Below, one piece after another: positions 1 to 7,869 of a stretch of 34,856 nucleotides of DNA (positions within the stretch are counted from its first letter, which is position 1; the number at the start of each line of letters is the position of its first letter). Origin of the DNA: Arthrobacter sp. H20 (GTDB taxonomy: Bacteria > Actinomycetota > Actinomycetes > Actinomycetales > Micrococcaceae); the NCBI RefSeq assembly GCF_000520515.1, contig NZ_KI914715.1, positions 17,643-52,498 of the forward strand, read 5' to 3'. The position numbers and the translations under genes were made by a program. The notes beneath the pieces are model-generated. The model saw only the letters and a program-made list of their open reading frames with translations, searched no databases and had not been told where the DNA came from.

Positions 1-18
1 TGTGGTTGCTAAACCACA
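1..18. repeat. Perfect 7-bp inverted repeat at the window edge
   Basis: TGTGGTT (1-7) and AACCACA (12-18) are perfect inverted arms around a 4-base centre. It lies 35 bases past the stop of the oxidoreductase gene. It could be the stem of a terminator or an operator of the next gene; the flanking sequence needed to decide is outside the window. Confidence 0.35.
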
Positions 19-52
19 ATCCTGCGGGGGAGCCACTTTTTGGCGTAGTGAG

Positions 53-2392
53 CTACGAGATGGAAGCCTTCGCCGCGGCTGCCGACTCGGATGCGCCGCC
101 CTTCGCCGGCTCCAGCCGGACGATCACTGCCTTGGAGACAGGCGTGTTGCTACCCTCGGCGAGCTCTTCCAGCGGGACCAGCACGTTTGCCTCCGGGTAG
201 TACGCAGCGGCGCAGCCGCGGGCACTCGGGTAGGAGACCACACGCCAGTTGCGGAGCACCCGCTCCCGGCCGTCCTGGTATTCACCGCGCACGTCCACGT
301 ACTGACCGTCAGCGAACCCCAGCTCGGCCAGATCCTCAGGGTTCACGAAGACCACGTGGCGGCCCTTCTTGATGCCGCGGTAACGGTCATTGTGACCGTA
401 GATGGTGGTGTTGAACTGGTCGTGTGAGCGGAGGGTCTGCAGGATGAGGGTGCCCGCTGGCCGCTCGACAGCCTGCAGATCGTTCACCGTGATCATCGCT
501 TTGCCGGTGGGAGTGCTGAAGGTCCGTGAATCGCGCGGGCCGTTTGGCAACACGAATCCGCCCTCGCGGCGAACCTTCTGGTTGTAGTCCTCACACCCGT
601 CGACAACGCGTGAAATGTGCTCGCGGATGGTGTCATAGTTGGCCTCGAACCCTGCCCAGTCCACATTCACCTTGTCGCCGATCACAGCCCGCGCGAGGCG
701 ACTGACAATGGCGACCTCGGACAGCAGGTTCGGTGCAACTGGGTCCACTGTGCCGTGCGAGGGGTGCACGGCACACACCGTGTCCTCGACGGTGACGAAC
801 TGTGGACCGTTGGCCTGCATATCGATCTCGGAACGGCCCATGGTCGGGAAGATGACCGCCTCCTTGCCAATCACCGCGTGTGACCGGTTCAGCTTGGTGG
901 AAATCTGCACCGTCATGTCGGTGGCCTGCATCGCTTCTTCGGCGGCGAGCGTGTCCGAGATCGCTGCGACAAGGTTCCCGCCGAGTGCGACGAAGACCTT
1001 AATGTCGCCGTCGCGCATCTGGCGAATGGTTTCCACTGCGTCAGTACCGTGGTCCCGGGGTGGGTCGAACCCGAACTCCTCTTCGATGGCGTCGAGGAAC
1101 GCTGGTGGCATCTGCTCCCAGATGCCCATGGTGCGGTCGCCCTGCACGTTGCTGTGCCCGCGGATCGGTGAGGCGCCGGCGCCTGGCTTGCCAATGTTTC
1201 CACGCAGCAGGAGCAGGTTGATGATCTCCTTGATGGTTGCCACGCCCTTTTTCTGCTGCGTGATGCCCATGGCCCAGGTGATGATGACCTTGTCGGCCTT
1301 GATGTAACGTGCAGCCAACTCATCGATTTCCTCGACTGAAAGCCCCGTTGCTTCGAGGACAGCACCCTCGTCCAGCTGGGTCAGACTGACTTTGAGTTCG
1401 TCAAGACCCTGACAATGCTTCTCCAGGAAATCATGATCCAGGACCGTTCCTGGGTTCTCCGCTTCGGCGTCGAGGACCCGCCGGCAGATGGCCTGCATGA
1501 GGGCCATATCGCCGCCGATACGGATCTGCATGAACTGGTCGGCAATTTCCGTGCCACGACCAAGGACTCCCTTGACCTCCTGAGGGTTTTTGTACCGCTT
1601 CAGTCCCGCTTCGGGGAGGGGGTTGACCGCAACGATCTCGGCGCCGTTCTCCTTCGCGTGTTCCAGGGCCGTGAGCATCCGGGGGTGGTTGGTACCCGGG
1701 TTCTGGCCCATGATGATGATCAGATCAGCCTTGGCGAAGTCGTCGTATGCGACAGTGGCTTTGCCAATTCCGATGGTCTGGCCCATCGCCCAGCCAGAGG
1801 ATTCGTGGCACATATTGGAACAGTCGGGAAGATTGTTGGTTCCGAAGGCCCTGACGAACAACTGGTAGGAGAACGCAGCTTCGTTCGAGGCGCGGCCGCT
1901 AGTGTAGAACGCTGACTGGTGCGGGGTCTCCAGCCCGTTCAGCTTGTCGGCAACCAGGGAGAACGCCTTCTCCCAGCTGACCGGCTGGTAGTGATCGCTG
2001 TCCGCCGGCTTGTAGACAGGTTCGGTCAGGCGGCCCTGCATGCCCAGCCAGTATTCGCTTCTGGTGAGCAGATCGGTGACTGAATGCTCGGCCCAGAACT
2101 CGGAGGCCACCAGGACGGGAGTTGCTTCCCAGGTGACAGCCTTTGCGCCGTTTTCGCAGAATTCGAAGTTGCTGCGCTTACCCGGATCCGGCCAGGCGCA
2201 ACTCATGCAGTCGAAACCGTCCTTCTGGTTCAGCGCCAGCAGGGTCTTCCGTGTCCGGTTGACGCCCATGTGCTTGATCGCCGGCTGCATCGAATGGATG
2301 ACTCCAGGAATACCTGCCGCCCAATCTTTGGGCTTGCCGACCTCAATTTCACTCTCGTCAGCTTCTTCCACTGCGGGGTTGCTGCTCGTCAT
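53..2392 (-). CDS. FdhF/YdeP-family molybdopterin oxidoreductase
   Basis: A 779-residue protein of the formate-dehydrogenase-alpha-like FdhF/YdeP family, a bis-MGD molybdenum enzyme acting in the cytoplasm (no Tat or Sec signal). Visible: an N-terminal CMSCAWPDP motif giving Cys62, Cys65 and Cys79; DCSNMCHESSG at about 190-200, where Cys195-His196 sits where E. coli FdhF has Sec140-His141 and is the likely Mo ligand; and a C-terminal molybdopterin-dinucleotide domain from about 660. Family length is usually 750-790. I chose ATG 2392 because AAGAGA lies just upstream and the family N-terminus starts near it; an in-frame ATG at 2455 would add 21 unsupported residues. The MarR gene lies 75 bases upstream in the same direction, so both are probably co-transcribed. 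Whether an Fe-S cluster is bound, and what the substrate is, are unknown; E. coli YdeP is linked to acid resistance. Confidence 0.9.
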   Translation of the reverse strand: MTSSNPAVEEADESEIEVGKPKDWAAGIPGVIHSMQPAIKHMGVNRTRKTLLALNQKDGFDCMSCAWPDPGKRSNFEFCENGAKAVTWEATPVLVASEFWAEHSVTDLLTRSEYWLGMQGRLTEPVYKPADSDHYQPVSWEKAFSLVADKLNGLETPHQSAFYTSGRASNEAAFSYQLFVRAFGTNNLPDCSNMCHESSGWAMGQTIGIGKATVAYDDFAKADLIIIMGQNPGTNHPRMLTALEHAKENGAEIVAVNPLPEAGLKRYKNPQEVKGVLGRGTEIADQFMQIRIGGDMALMQAICRRVLDAEAENPGTVLDHDFLEKHCQGLDELKVSLTQLDEGAVLEATGLSVEEIDELAARYIKADKVIITWAMGITQQKKGVATIKEIINLLLLRGNIGKPGAGASPIRGHSNVQGDRTMGIWEQMPPAFLDAIEEEFGFDPPRDHGTDAVETIRQMRDGDIKVFVALGGNLVAAISDTLAAEEAMQATDMTVQISTKLNRSHAVIGKEAVIFPTMGRSEIDMQANGPQFVTVEDTVCAVHPSHGTVDPVAPNLLSEVAIVSRLARAVIGDKVNVDWAGFEANYDTIREHISRVVDGCEDYNQKVRREGGFVLPNGPRDSRTFSTPTGKAMITVNDLQAVERPAGTLILQTLRSHDQFNTTIYGHNDRYRGIKKGRHVVFVNPEDLAELGFADGQYVDVRGEYQDGRERVLRNWRVVSYPSARGCAAAYYPEANVLVPLEELAEGSNTPVSKAVIVRLEPAKGGASESAAAAKASIS

Positions 2393-2440
2393 GTTCACAT
2401 CTCTTTTCTGACTGTCGTTACCTTCAGACTTAGCAGCCCG

Positions 2441-2466
2441 AGCGCGGCATCGCAAGAGGCCGCGCT
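2441..2466 (-). terminator. Intercistronic hairpin between marR-type gene and oxidoreductase
   Basis: AGCGCGGC (2441-2448) and GCCGCGCT (2459-2466) form a perfect 8-bp GC-rich stem with a 10-base loop, starting directly behind the MarR stop codon. There is no following T-run in either direction, so it is more likely an attenuator or mRNA-stability hairpin than a full intrinsic terminator. Confidence 0.4.
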
Positions 2467-2467
2467 G

Positions 2468-3007
2468 CTACCTGCTGTTATCGGAAGCCTGGTTTCGTTG
2501 CTGGCTTTCCTCGGCGGTGAGGTAATCAACGAAATCGGAGAGGCGTTCAGTGGCCAAGCGAAGATACTTGCCGATGGTCACCTGCTCCTCACTGGTGAAC
2601 TCGCTTGTCAGCGTATCGAGCGAATCGAAGAGTGGTCGAAGTTCGCCGAGGATGCGACCAACTGCTTCTTCGGTTGGCCGCAGAAGCACCCGTCGTCTGT
2701 CCTTTTCATCACGTGCGCGGACCAGATGACCGGCGCGTTCAAGCCGATCAACGAGCTCGGTCGCAGACCCGGTACTGATACCCAATCTGCTGCCGAGTTC
2801 AGCTGGTCCTAGAGGTTCTCCCTCCTGGCTCATCACATGCCCGATGGCCGCGTAATCAAGGGGGCGCAGACTGATCTTGCTGCCCAGGGCATGATCCACT
2901 TCGGCAGCTGCCCGGTTTACTCCTCGGAGCGCCCACGAGAGCTCCTCGAGTGACACCCTGCGTCGCTCGGTCTCCTCGGCTCGCTTCGCCTGTTCACTGT
3001 GGGTCAT
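2468..3007 (-). CDS. MarR-family transcriptional regulator
   Basis: A 179-residue winged-helix repressor of the MarR family. After a charged, helical N-terminus (1-35), the DNA-binding core shows the recognition helix region GISTGSATELVDRLERAG (about 73-90) and the wing DEKDRRRVLL, the classic MarR beta-hairpin. Long C-terminal helices serve dimerisation. The ATG at 3007 follows a GGAG four bases upstream. It is divergent from the MFS exporter (start 3078) and upstream of the molybdo-oxidoreductase, and an 18-bp near-palindrome lies in the 70-base gap. The simplest reading is a ligand-responsive repressor of itself, the exporter and the oxidoreductase; the ligand is unknown. Confidence 0.9.
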   Translation of the reverse strand: MTHSEQAKRAEETERRRVSLEELSWALRGVNRAAAEVDHALGSKISLRPLDYAAIGHVMSQEGEPLGPAELGSRLGISTGSATELVDRLERAGHLVRARDEKDRRRVLLRPTEEAVGRILGELRPLFDSLDTLTSEFTSEEQVTIGKYLRLATERLSDFVDYLTAEESQQRNQASDNSR

Positions 3008-3013
3008 GCTCCA

Positions 3014-3031
3014 ATACTAGTTGACAAGTAT
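3014..3031. promoter_or_regulatory. Predicted MarR operator
   Basis: The 18-bp sequence ATACTAGTTGACAAGTAT has seven of nine base pairs symmetric (ATACT/AGTAT outer arms, GT/AC inner). Size and symmetry fit MarR-family operators. It contains TTGACA at 3021-3026, a consensus -35 for the exporter gene, so binding would occlude that promoter. Confidence 0.65.
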
Positions 3032-3045
3032 CTCGGAAACCGAGA
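3031..3045. promoter_or_regulatory. Second inverted repeat in the marR/exporter gap
   Basis: TCTCGG (3031-3036) and CCGAGA (3040-3045) are perfect 6-bp arms around AAA, adjoining the predicted MarR operator. It could be a second operator or an mRNA stem in the leader of the exporter gene. Confidence 0.4.
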
Positions 3046-3077
3046 AACTCCTTGAAGGAGATAAATTTGGAGGAATA

Positions 3078-4658
3078 GTGAAACAGGAACCGCAAGCTGC
3101 CTCGGCCCCAACTCAGCCGGTTTTGACACCGGGCCAGCTTCGCGCGTTGCTGATAGTCCTGTGCGCCGGACTTGCCCTAGTGGTCGCCGGAAACTCTGCA
3201 CTGTCGATTGCCCTCCCCAACATTGCCGCTGACCTTGAAGCAGACCAGTCCGAGTTGACGTGGATTATCGATGCGTACGCACTCACCTTCGCTGCGCTGC
3301 TCCTGACCGCCGGGATCGCGGCTGACCGCGTGGGGCGCCGCACAATCCTGGTGATTGGGCTGGCAATCTTCGGCCTCGCCTGTGTCGGGTCAGCGTTCTC
3401 GCCCGACACCACCTGGTTCATTGCCCTCCGGGCGCTGGCTGGGGTAGGGGCAGCAGCTGTTTTCCCCGTGACACTCTCAGCGCTGGTGGACGCGTATCCG
3501 GAGGACCGGAGGACCTTCGCTATCGGTGTGTGGTCCGGAGTCAGCTCCGCCGGAGCGGTTGCTGGCACCATCGTTGCCGGCGCCCTTCTTGAGGCATTTT
3601 GGTGGGGAAGCGTCCAGCTCCTCTTCGGCGTCGTTGCTCTCGCGATCATCGTCCCTGTGGTCTTCCTCGTTGCACAGCACCGTAACCGCTCGCTGTCCCT
3701 CGACCCACTCGGAGCACTCTGGTCGATAGTCGCTCTCGCGGGGCTGGTCTTCGGAGTCGTCGAAGGTCCCCAACGCGGATGGTTCGATCCGCTCACCCTC
3801 GCCTCCCTCGGCGTCGGGGTGGTCGGATTCATTGCCTTCATCTCGCACCAGCTTCGCTCACAGGCACCCTCCCTTGACGTGCGACTGTTCAAAAACAGAG
3901 GACTGGCAGCGGGGTCAATCATCGTGACAGTCCAGTTCTTCGCATCCCTGGGTTTCTTCGTCCTGACACCTCAGTACCTGCAGATCGTGCTTCAGTACAC
4001 CCCTCTCGGCTCGGCCCTGGCTCTATTGATCATTCCGCTGGGAGTGGGTGCCGGGATTGGGAGTGCTAGCGTCCTCACGAAACGATTCGGTGCACGCGTC
4101 CCCGGATCGCTCGGTCTGCTCCTGATGGGGACGGGGTTCGCCGTCTTCGCCGTCGGCCTGGCCGAAGGCCTCGATGCGTCACTCTGGGTGATGGGTGCTG
4201 GAGTACTGGTGTTTGGGGTCGGCTTCGGAATGGGCATCACTCCTGGCACTGAAATGATCATCGAGGGACTTCCTGCCGAGCGGCGGTCAGTTGCAAGCGC
4301 AGTCAATGACATCACACGCGAAGTTGGTGGGGTGCTGGGCATAGCCATTTTGTCGAGCATTCTGGTCAGCTATTACCGCGCCGACATCAGACCAGCAATC
4401 GCAGCGCTCCCCGATCAGGTGCGGCAGGTAGTCGATTCGGGTGCGGGAGCCGCGCTCGGTGTGGCGGACTCCTTTGGGCCCGACGGCGAGAATCTCGCCA
4501 ACGCTGCCCGCGAAGCCTTCGCCCAGGGTCTGAGTGCAAGCATGTGGTTCGGTGCAATCATTCTGGGCATAGCCGCGGTCGTCACAGCGATTGTCGCTCC
4601 CAGATCCGCCACCAGCGCTGAAGGCATCGACGCCCAGGAGCAGGAAATCAGCTCATAG
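3078..4658 (+). CDS. MFS transporter, DHA2 (EmrB/QacA) type
   Basis: A 526-residue inner-membrane exporter of the 14-helix drug:H+ antiporter family. After a 30-residue cytoplasmic tail the first helix is LLIVLCAGLALVVAGNSAL; the loop 2-3 signature ADRVGRRTI and a motif-C-like SSAGAVAGTIVAG follow, and hydrophobic segments continue to about residue 510. I chose GTG 3078 because GGAGG ends four bases before it; an in-frame TTG at 3021 would start inside the predicted -35 element. It is divergent from the MarR gene and probably controlled by it. DHA2 exporters commonly expel hydrophobic drugs or metabolites; the substrate here is unknown. The glutamine amidotransferase gene follows after 34 bases and may be co-transcribed. 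Confidence 0.9.
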   Translation: MKQEPQAASAPTQPVLTPGQLRALLIVLCAGLALVVAGNSALSIALPNIAADLEADQSELTWIIDAYALTFAALLLTAGIAADRVGRRTILVIGLAIFGLACVGSAFSPDTTWFIALRALAGVGAAAVFPVTLSALVDAYPEDRRTFAIGVWSGVSSAGAVAGTIVAGALLEAFWWGSVQLLFGVVALAIIVPVVFLVAQHRNRSLSLDPLGALWSIVALAGLVFGVVEGPQRGWFDPLTLASLGVGVVGFIAFISHQLRSQAPSLDVRLFKNRGLAAGSIIVTVQFFASLGFFVLTPQYLQIVLQYTPLGSALALLIIPLGVGAGIGSASVLTKRFGARVPGSLGLLLMGTGFAVFAVGLAEGLDASLWVMGAGVLVFGVGFGMGITPGTEMIIEGLPAERRSVASAVNDITREVGGVLGIAILSSILVSYYRADIRPAIAALPDQVRQVVDSGAGAALGVADSFGPDGENLANAAREAFAQGLSASMWFGAIILGIAAVVTAIVAPRSATSAEGIDAQEQEISS

Positions 4659-4692
4659 TCGAAACCGGGCCGGTGGGCAGTAGTCTCGATGA

Positions 4693-5427
4693 GTGAAACC
4701 GTTCCTGCTGATAGCCACCCGTGCCGAGGATGAGGCCGCCGACGGCGAGTACCGGGCGTTCCAGCGCTTCGGCGGACTCAAGCCTCACCAGCTGCACAGG
4801 ATCCGTGCCGAGTCCTCCCCGATACCGCACGTCGACCTCGGTCAATACTCGGGCATCATGGTCGGCGGCAGTCCGTTCAACTCGTCCGACCCCGAAGACC
4901 AGAAATCCGAGGTCCAGCGGAGGGTGGAACACGATATCGGTGAACTGCTGGACCGGGTAGTAGCGGCCGACTTCCCGTTCCTCGGCGCGTGCTACGGCGT
5001 GGGTACCCTTGGCCGGCATCAGGGCGCCGTGATCGACAGAACCTTCGCCGAGCCGATCGGTCCGGTACCCATCGCTGTCACCGCTGCCGGGGCGGCTGAC
5101 CCGTTGCTGGCCGGGCTGCCGTCGTCGTTCGATGCCTTTGTTGGCCATAAGGAAGCCTGCACCACTCTGCCCGACGGCGCGGTACTGCTCGCCTCGTCGG
5201 CCAGCTGCCCGGTCCAGATGTTCAGGATCCGCAGCAACCTCTACGCGACCCAGTTTCATCCAGAGCTCGACGTCGATGGACTGATTCAGCGGATCGACAT
5301 CTACCGCCATGCGGGGTACTTCCCCCCGGAAGAAGCAGAGGACTACATGAGCCGCGCTCGCTCGGCACAGGTCGAATGGCCGGCGGCGATCCTGCGGAAC
5401 TTCGTGAACCGGTACGCGACGGCGTAG
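4693..5427 (+). CDS. Class I glutamine amidotransferase-fold protein
   Basis: A 244-residue cytoplasmic protein with the class I (triad) glutamine amidotransferase fold, similar in layout to stand-alone GuaA-type amidotransferases. The catalytic triad is visible: nucleophile Cys100 in FLGACYGVG, and His189 and Glu191 in TQFHPEL. A MVGGSPFNSSDP segment at 56-67 matches the oxyanion side of the fold. The start is GTG at 4693; the nearby ATG at 4689 is in another frame. It follows the exporter by 34 bases. The partner or ammonia acceptor is not evident, and many members of this group have no known substrate. Confidence 0.85.
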   Translation: MKPFLLIATRAEDEAADGEYRAFQRFGGLKPHQLHRIRAESSPIPHVDLGQYSGIMVGGSPFNSSDPEDQKSEVQRRVEHDIGELLDRVVAADFPFLGACYGVGTLGRHQGAVIDRTFAEPIGPVPIAVTAAGAADPLLAGLPSSFDAFVGHKEACTTLPDGAVLLASSASCPVQMFRIRSNLYATQFHPELDVDGLIQRIDIYRHAGYFPPEEAEDYMSRARSAQVEWPAAILRNFVNRYATA

Positions 5428-5516
5428 CTGAAGCGGAAGCGAGCTAAGCCAGGTTTTCACGCCGCGTTTACCTCGTATTGTCGCGGGGGATGGGCTGATG
5501 CGGCACCGTCGGTTGT

Positions 5517-5536
5517 GGAGGGGATCAACCCCCTCC
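5517..5536 (+). promoter_or_regulatory. Leader hairpin upstream of the phosphodiesterase
   Basis: GGAGGGG (5517-5523) pairs perfectly with CCCCTCC (5530-5536) across a 6-base loop. The stem holds a GGAGG run and ends 21 bases before the chosen start codon, so it could shape translation of the next gene. No T-run follows. Confidence 0.35.
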
Positions 5537-5557
5537 ATAACGAAGGGAACTTCTTCT

Positions 5558-6772
5558 ATGGCATCCCGTTTAGCCAAGACCCTCGCCAGCACAGCCGCCG
5601 TCACTGTAAGCCTCACGCTCCTGGCTGCGCCTGGCGCCTCAGCGCAGGCCCCCGCTCCGGAGGAATCGTCGCCTATCCTGATCGGTCATCGTGGCGCCGC
5701 CGGAACCGCACCGGAGAACACTGTGGCCGCGTTCACGGACGGCCGCAGATCGGGTGCTGACTTCTTCGAGGTCGATGTTCAACTCAGCGCCGACGGCGTC
5801 CCCTTCCTCTTTCACGACGACACCCCTGCGCGCACCACCAACGTCGAGGAAGTCTTCCCCGACCGGGCCACCGACCCGATTACGTCCTTCACCTGGGCCG
5901 AACTGCAACAGCTCGACGCAGGGTCCTACTTCGATGACCAGTTCGTCGGTGAGCGGATTCCCCACCTCGACGACGCCGCTAAGGTTGCCAACACCAAAAC
6001 TGGCGTGTACATCGAGATCAAGTCGCCGGTGAACTCGCCCGGTATAGAGCAGTTGGTCGCCGACGAACTGCGCACCGACAAGACCTGGCAGCGCCTCGTG
6101 GTGACTGACAAGGTCCAGGTCCTGGGCTTCGACGAGGCCTCCAACCGGACGTTCGCCGAGTTGGCCCCGGAGATTGAGTTGCAGCAGCTTGCAGGAGTTG
6201 TTCCGGGACCGGCTGTGCTTGAATCCTGGGCTACCTTCGCCGATTCGGTGGGCACCAACTACCGCGTGCTGACTGCGCAGAATGTCAGTGACGTCAAAGC
6301 AGCGGGCCTGATACTCGGGGTTTACACGGTGAATTCGCCCGAGGCGGTCCAGGCGTCAATCGATCTGGGGGTCGACGCCGTCACCACCGACTTCCCCATC
6401 CAGAACGCCCGCTACCTTCAGGGAGCACCGGTGTTTCCTGGTAGCGGCGTGGAGATTGTCGACTCGGTGAACAACCCAGCCGGCGACGATGTCCAGCCCG
6501 AAACGGGTGAGCATGTAGTGCTGCGCAACACCAGCAACAGGACCATCGATGTCAGCGGCTACATCCTGCGTGACGCCGCGAGCAACATTCTCACCGTGGG
6601 TGACGGCTACACGCTGGCCGCCGGAGCAGCACTGCGGGTCTACACCGGCCCCGGGACCAACGCCGCTGATGCCTACTACAACGGACGAACAGCCTCGCTG
6701 CTGAACAACGGTGGCGACTCAGTGGGATTGTGGACTCCGCGGGACAAGCTGCAGGATGTCTTCGCCAACTAA
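5558..6772 (+). CDS. Secreted glycerophosphodiester phosphodiesterase with lamin-tail domain
   Basis: A 404-residue exported enzyme. A Sec signal peptide spans about 1-30 (MASRLAKTLAS, hydrophobic core, then PGASAQA as the cleavage site). The GDPD catalytic domain (about 38-300) shows His44-Arg45, Glu53-Asn54 (GHRGAAGTAPEN), Glu71/Asp73 and His86 (FLFHDD), the metal and acid-base residues of the family. From about 310 to the end lies a lamin-tail-domain-like beta module (EHVVLRNTSNRTIDVSGYIL, later RVYTGPGT and LLNNGGDSVGLW). It should hydrolyse glycerophosphodiesters outside the cell and release an alcohol and glycerol-3-phosphate. ATG 5558 has GAAGGGAA upstream; ATG 5498 would add 20 residues before the signal peptide. 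The stop overlaps the stop of the convergent gene. Confidence 0.88.
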   Translation: MASRLAKTLASTAAVTVSLTLLAAPGASAQAPAPEESSPILIGHRGAAGTAPENTVAAFTDGRRSGADFFEVDVQLSADGVPFLFHDDTPARTTNVEEVFPDRATDPITSFTWAELQQLDAGSYFDDQFVGERIPHLDDAAKVANTKTGVYIEIKSPVNSPGIEQLVADELRTDKTWQRLVVTDKVQVLGFDEASNRTFAELAPEIELQQLAGVVPGPAVLESWATFADSVGTNYRVLTAQNVSDVKAAGLILGVYTVNSPEAVQASIDLGVDAVTTDFPIQNARYLQGAPVFPGSGVEIVDSVNNPAGDDVQPETGEHVVLRNTSNRTIDVSGYILRDAASNILTVGDGYTLAAGAALRVYTGPGTNAADAYYNGRTASLLNNGGDSVGLWTPRDKLQDVFAN

Positions 6773-7125
6773 CCGGGACAGTCGGGGGCGGCCTGCCTCA
6801 GGCCGGCGGTGACGACGTTGAGGGCCACCCCTGTTTCTGCCGCAGCCCGCCTCCGCATCCGGTGCACCAGCCGTTTCCTGTGCAGGAGCGCGGCGGGGTC
6901 CTGCAGGATGGCTGCCCAGACGTCATTGACCGTGCTGTACTGCAGGACTGCGCCGGTCACCCCGCGCACCACCCAGGTATCCCCGGCAGCTTGCACGCTG
7001 GGGATACCTGGCAGGCCGTGACAGAGTGTGTTGATGGTCTGCGCAGCGATCAGCCGGTGACGGAGGGTGCTGACTGGGCCGAGCACTTCATCGGCTGTGA
7101 CTGTTCGTCCGCAGACGCCGCACAT
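6769..7125 (-). CDS. Conserved small hypothetical protein (MCGVCGRTV-type)
   Basis: A 118-residue protein of unknown function. It begins MCGVCGRTV, a CxxC pair that suggests a small metal or redox site, and continues with VLGPVSTLRHRLIAAQTIN and a basic RKRLVHRMRRR stretch. I have the impression of similar short proteins in Arthrobacter relatives, but I cannot assign a function. GGAAGGA lies 11 bases before the ATG, a long spacing. It follows SDR1 by 45 bases in the same direction, so it may be the last gene of that operon. Its stop codon overlaps the convergent phosphodiesterase stop by 4 bases. Confidence 0.65.
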   Translation of the reverse strand: MCGVCGRTVTADEVLGPVSTLRHRLIAAQTINTLCHGLPGIPSVQAAGDTWVVRGVTGAVLQYSTVNDVWAAILQDPAALLHRKRLVHRMRRRAAAETGVALNVVTAGLRQAAPDCPG

Positions 7126-7139
7126 TTACTGGCCGTTCC

Positions 7140-7166
7140 TTCCACATGGTGAAAATTCCACTGGTG
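7140..7166. repeat. Short direct repeat upstream of the small hypothetical gene
   Basis: TTCCACATGGTG (7140-7151) and TTCCACTGGTG (7156-7166) are near-identical direct repeats separated by four A bases, one and a half helical turns apart start to start. They lie just upstream of the MCGVCGRTV gene and could be tandem regulator half-sites. Confidence 0.3.
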
Positions 7167-7170
7167 AGAA

Positions 7171-7869
7171 TCATTGCATCACGTCGCCGGAGTTGGGGCC
7201 TAGGGTTTGTCCTACGAAGAGGTTGCCGCCGGGGTCACTCGCGAGCAGCAAAGCGGCGGGGGCAACCTCGGCCGGTGTGCCGAATCGTCCCAGGGGAAGC
7301 TCCTTCCGTTTGGCGGCCTTCCAATCGTCGGAGATTCCCTCCACCAGCGGTGTTTCGATCGGTCCCGGAGCTATGCAGTTGACCAGCACATTGTCACCGG
7401 CCACCTCAAGGGCGAGAGATTTGGTCATGCCGATCACCCCCGCCTTCGCCGCACTGTAGTGGCTGAGGCCGGTGCCGCCCTTGATGCCAAGCTGGGACGA
7501 GATGTTGATGATCCGTCCCCATTTGTTCGCCCGCATCTCGGCGACCACTTCACGGCAGCAGAGGAAGACCCCAGTCAGGTCGACGGCGATGGTTTCCTGC
7601 CACCGGGCCAGCGACATGTCCTGGAGCGGTGATTCAGTGAGCAGTCCTGCACTGTTGACGAGAATGTCGATCCTGCCCAGCTCTGCCCGCGCTGCGGCGA
7701 AGCCGGCCACCACGCTTGCCTCGTCGCCCACATCGACGGTGATCGAGTGGGGCGAGGGCGTCCGGTCCAGCACCACCACCCGCGAACCGGTCTCCCGGAA
7801 GGCCTCGGCGATCGCCGCCCCGATGCCGCTCCCGCCGCCGGTGACGACGACGGTCCGCGCGGCGCTCAT
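7171..7869 (-). CDS. SDR-family oxidoreductase 1 (FabG-like)
   Basis: A 232-residue classical short-chain dehydrogenase/reductase. The cofactor motif is TGGGSGIG (10-17), the NSAG motif is at 72-75, and the catalytic set is Ser125, Tyr138 and Lys142 (HYSAAKAG). It should interconvert a hydroxyl and a keto group with NAD(P)H in the cytoplasm. The start at 7869 gives an ATGA overlap with the stop of SDR2, the mark of translational coupling; an in-frame extension to 7995 would run deep into SDR2. Its place behind the imidase-type enzyme and transporter suggests it acts on a product of that pathway; the substrate is unknown. Confidence 0.9.
   Translation of the reverse strand: MSAARTVVVTGGGSGIGAAIAEAFRETGSRVVVLDRTPSPHSITVDVGDEASVVAGFAAARAELGRIDILVNSAGLLTESPLQDMSLARWQETIAVDLTGVFLCCREVVAEMRANKWGRIINISSQLGIKGGTGLSHYSAAKAGVIGMTKSLALEVAGDNVLVNCIAPGPIETPLVEGISDDWKAAKRKELPLGRFGTPAEVAPAALLLASDPGGNLFVGQTLGPNSGDVMQ

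Noticed and set aside
3021-3077. TTG 3021 as the exporter start
   Set aside because: TTG 3021 is part of a TTGACA -35 and of the MarR-type palindrome; GTG 3078 has a good GGAGG.
3113-3922. A 269-codon open frame opposite the exporter gene
   Set aside because: It is antisense to a clear MFS gene, has the Arg/Pro/Ser-rich make-up of a shadow frame and no recognisable motif or Shine-Dalgarno.
4648-5616. A 322-codon open frame opposite the glutamine amidotransferase
   Set aside because: The other strand has an intact catalytic triad; this frame shows no family motif and is a by-product of GC-rich codon use.
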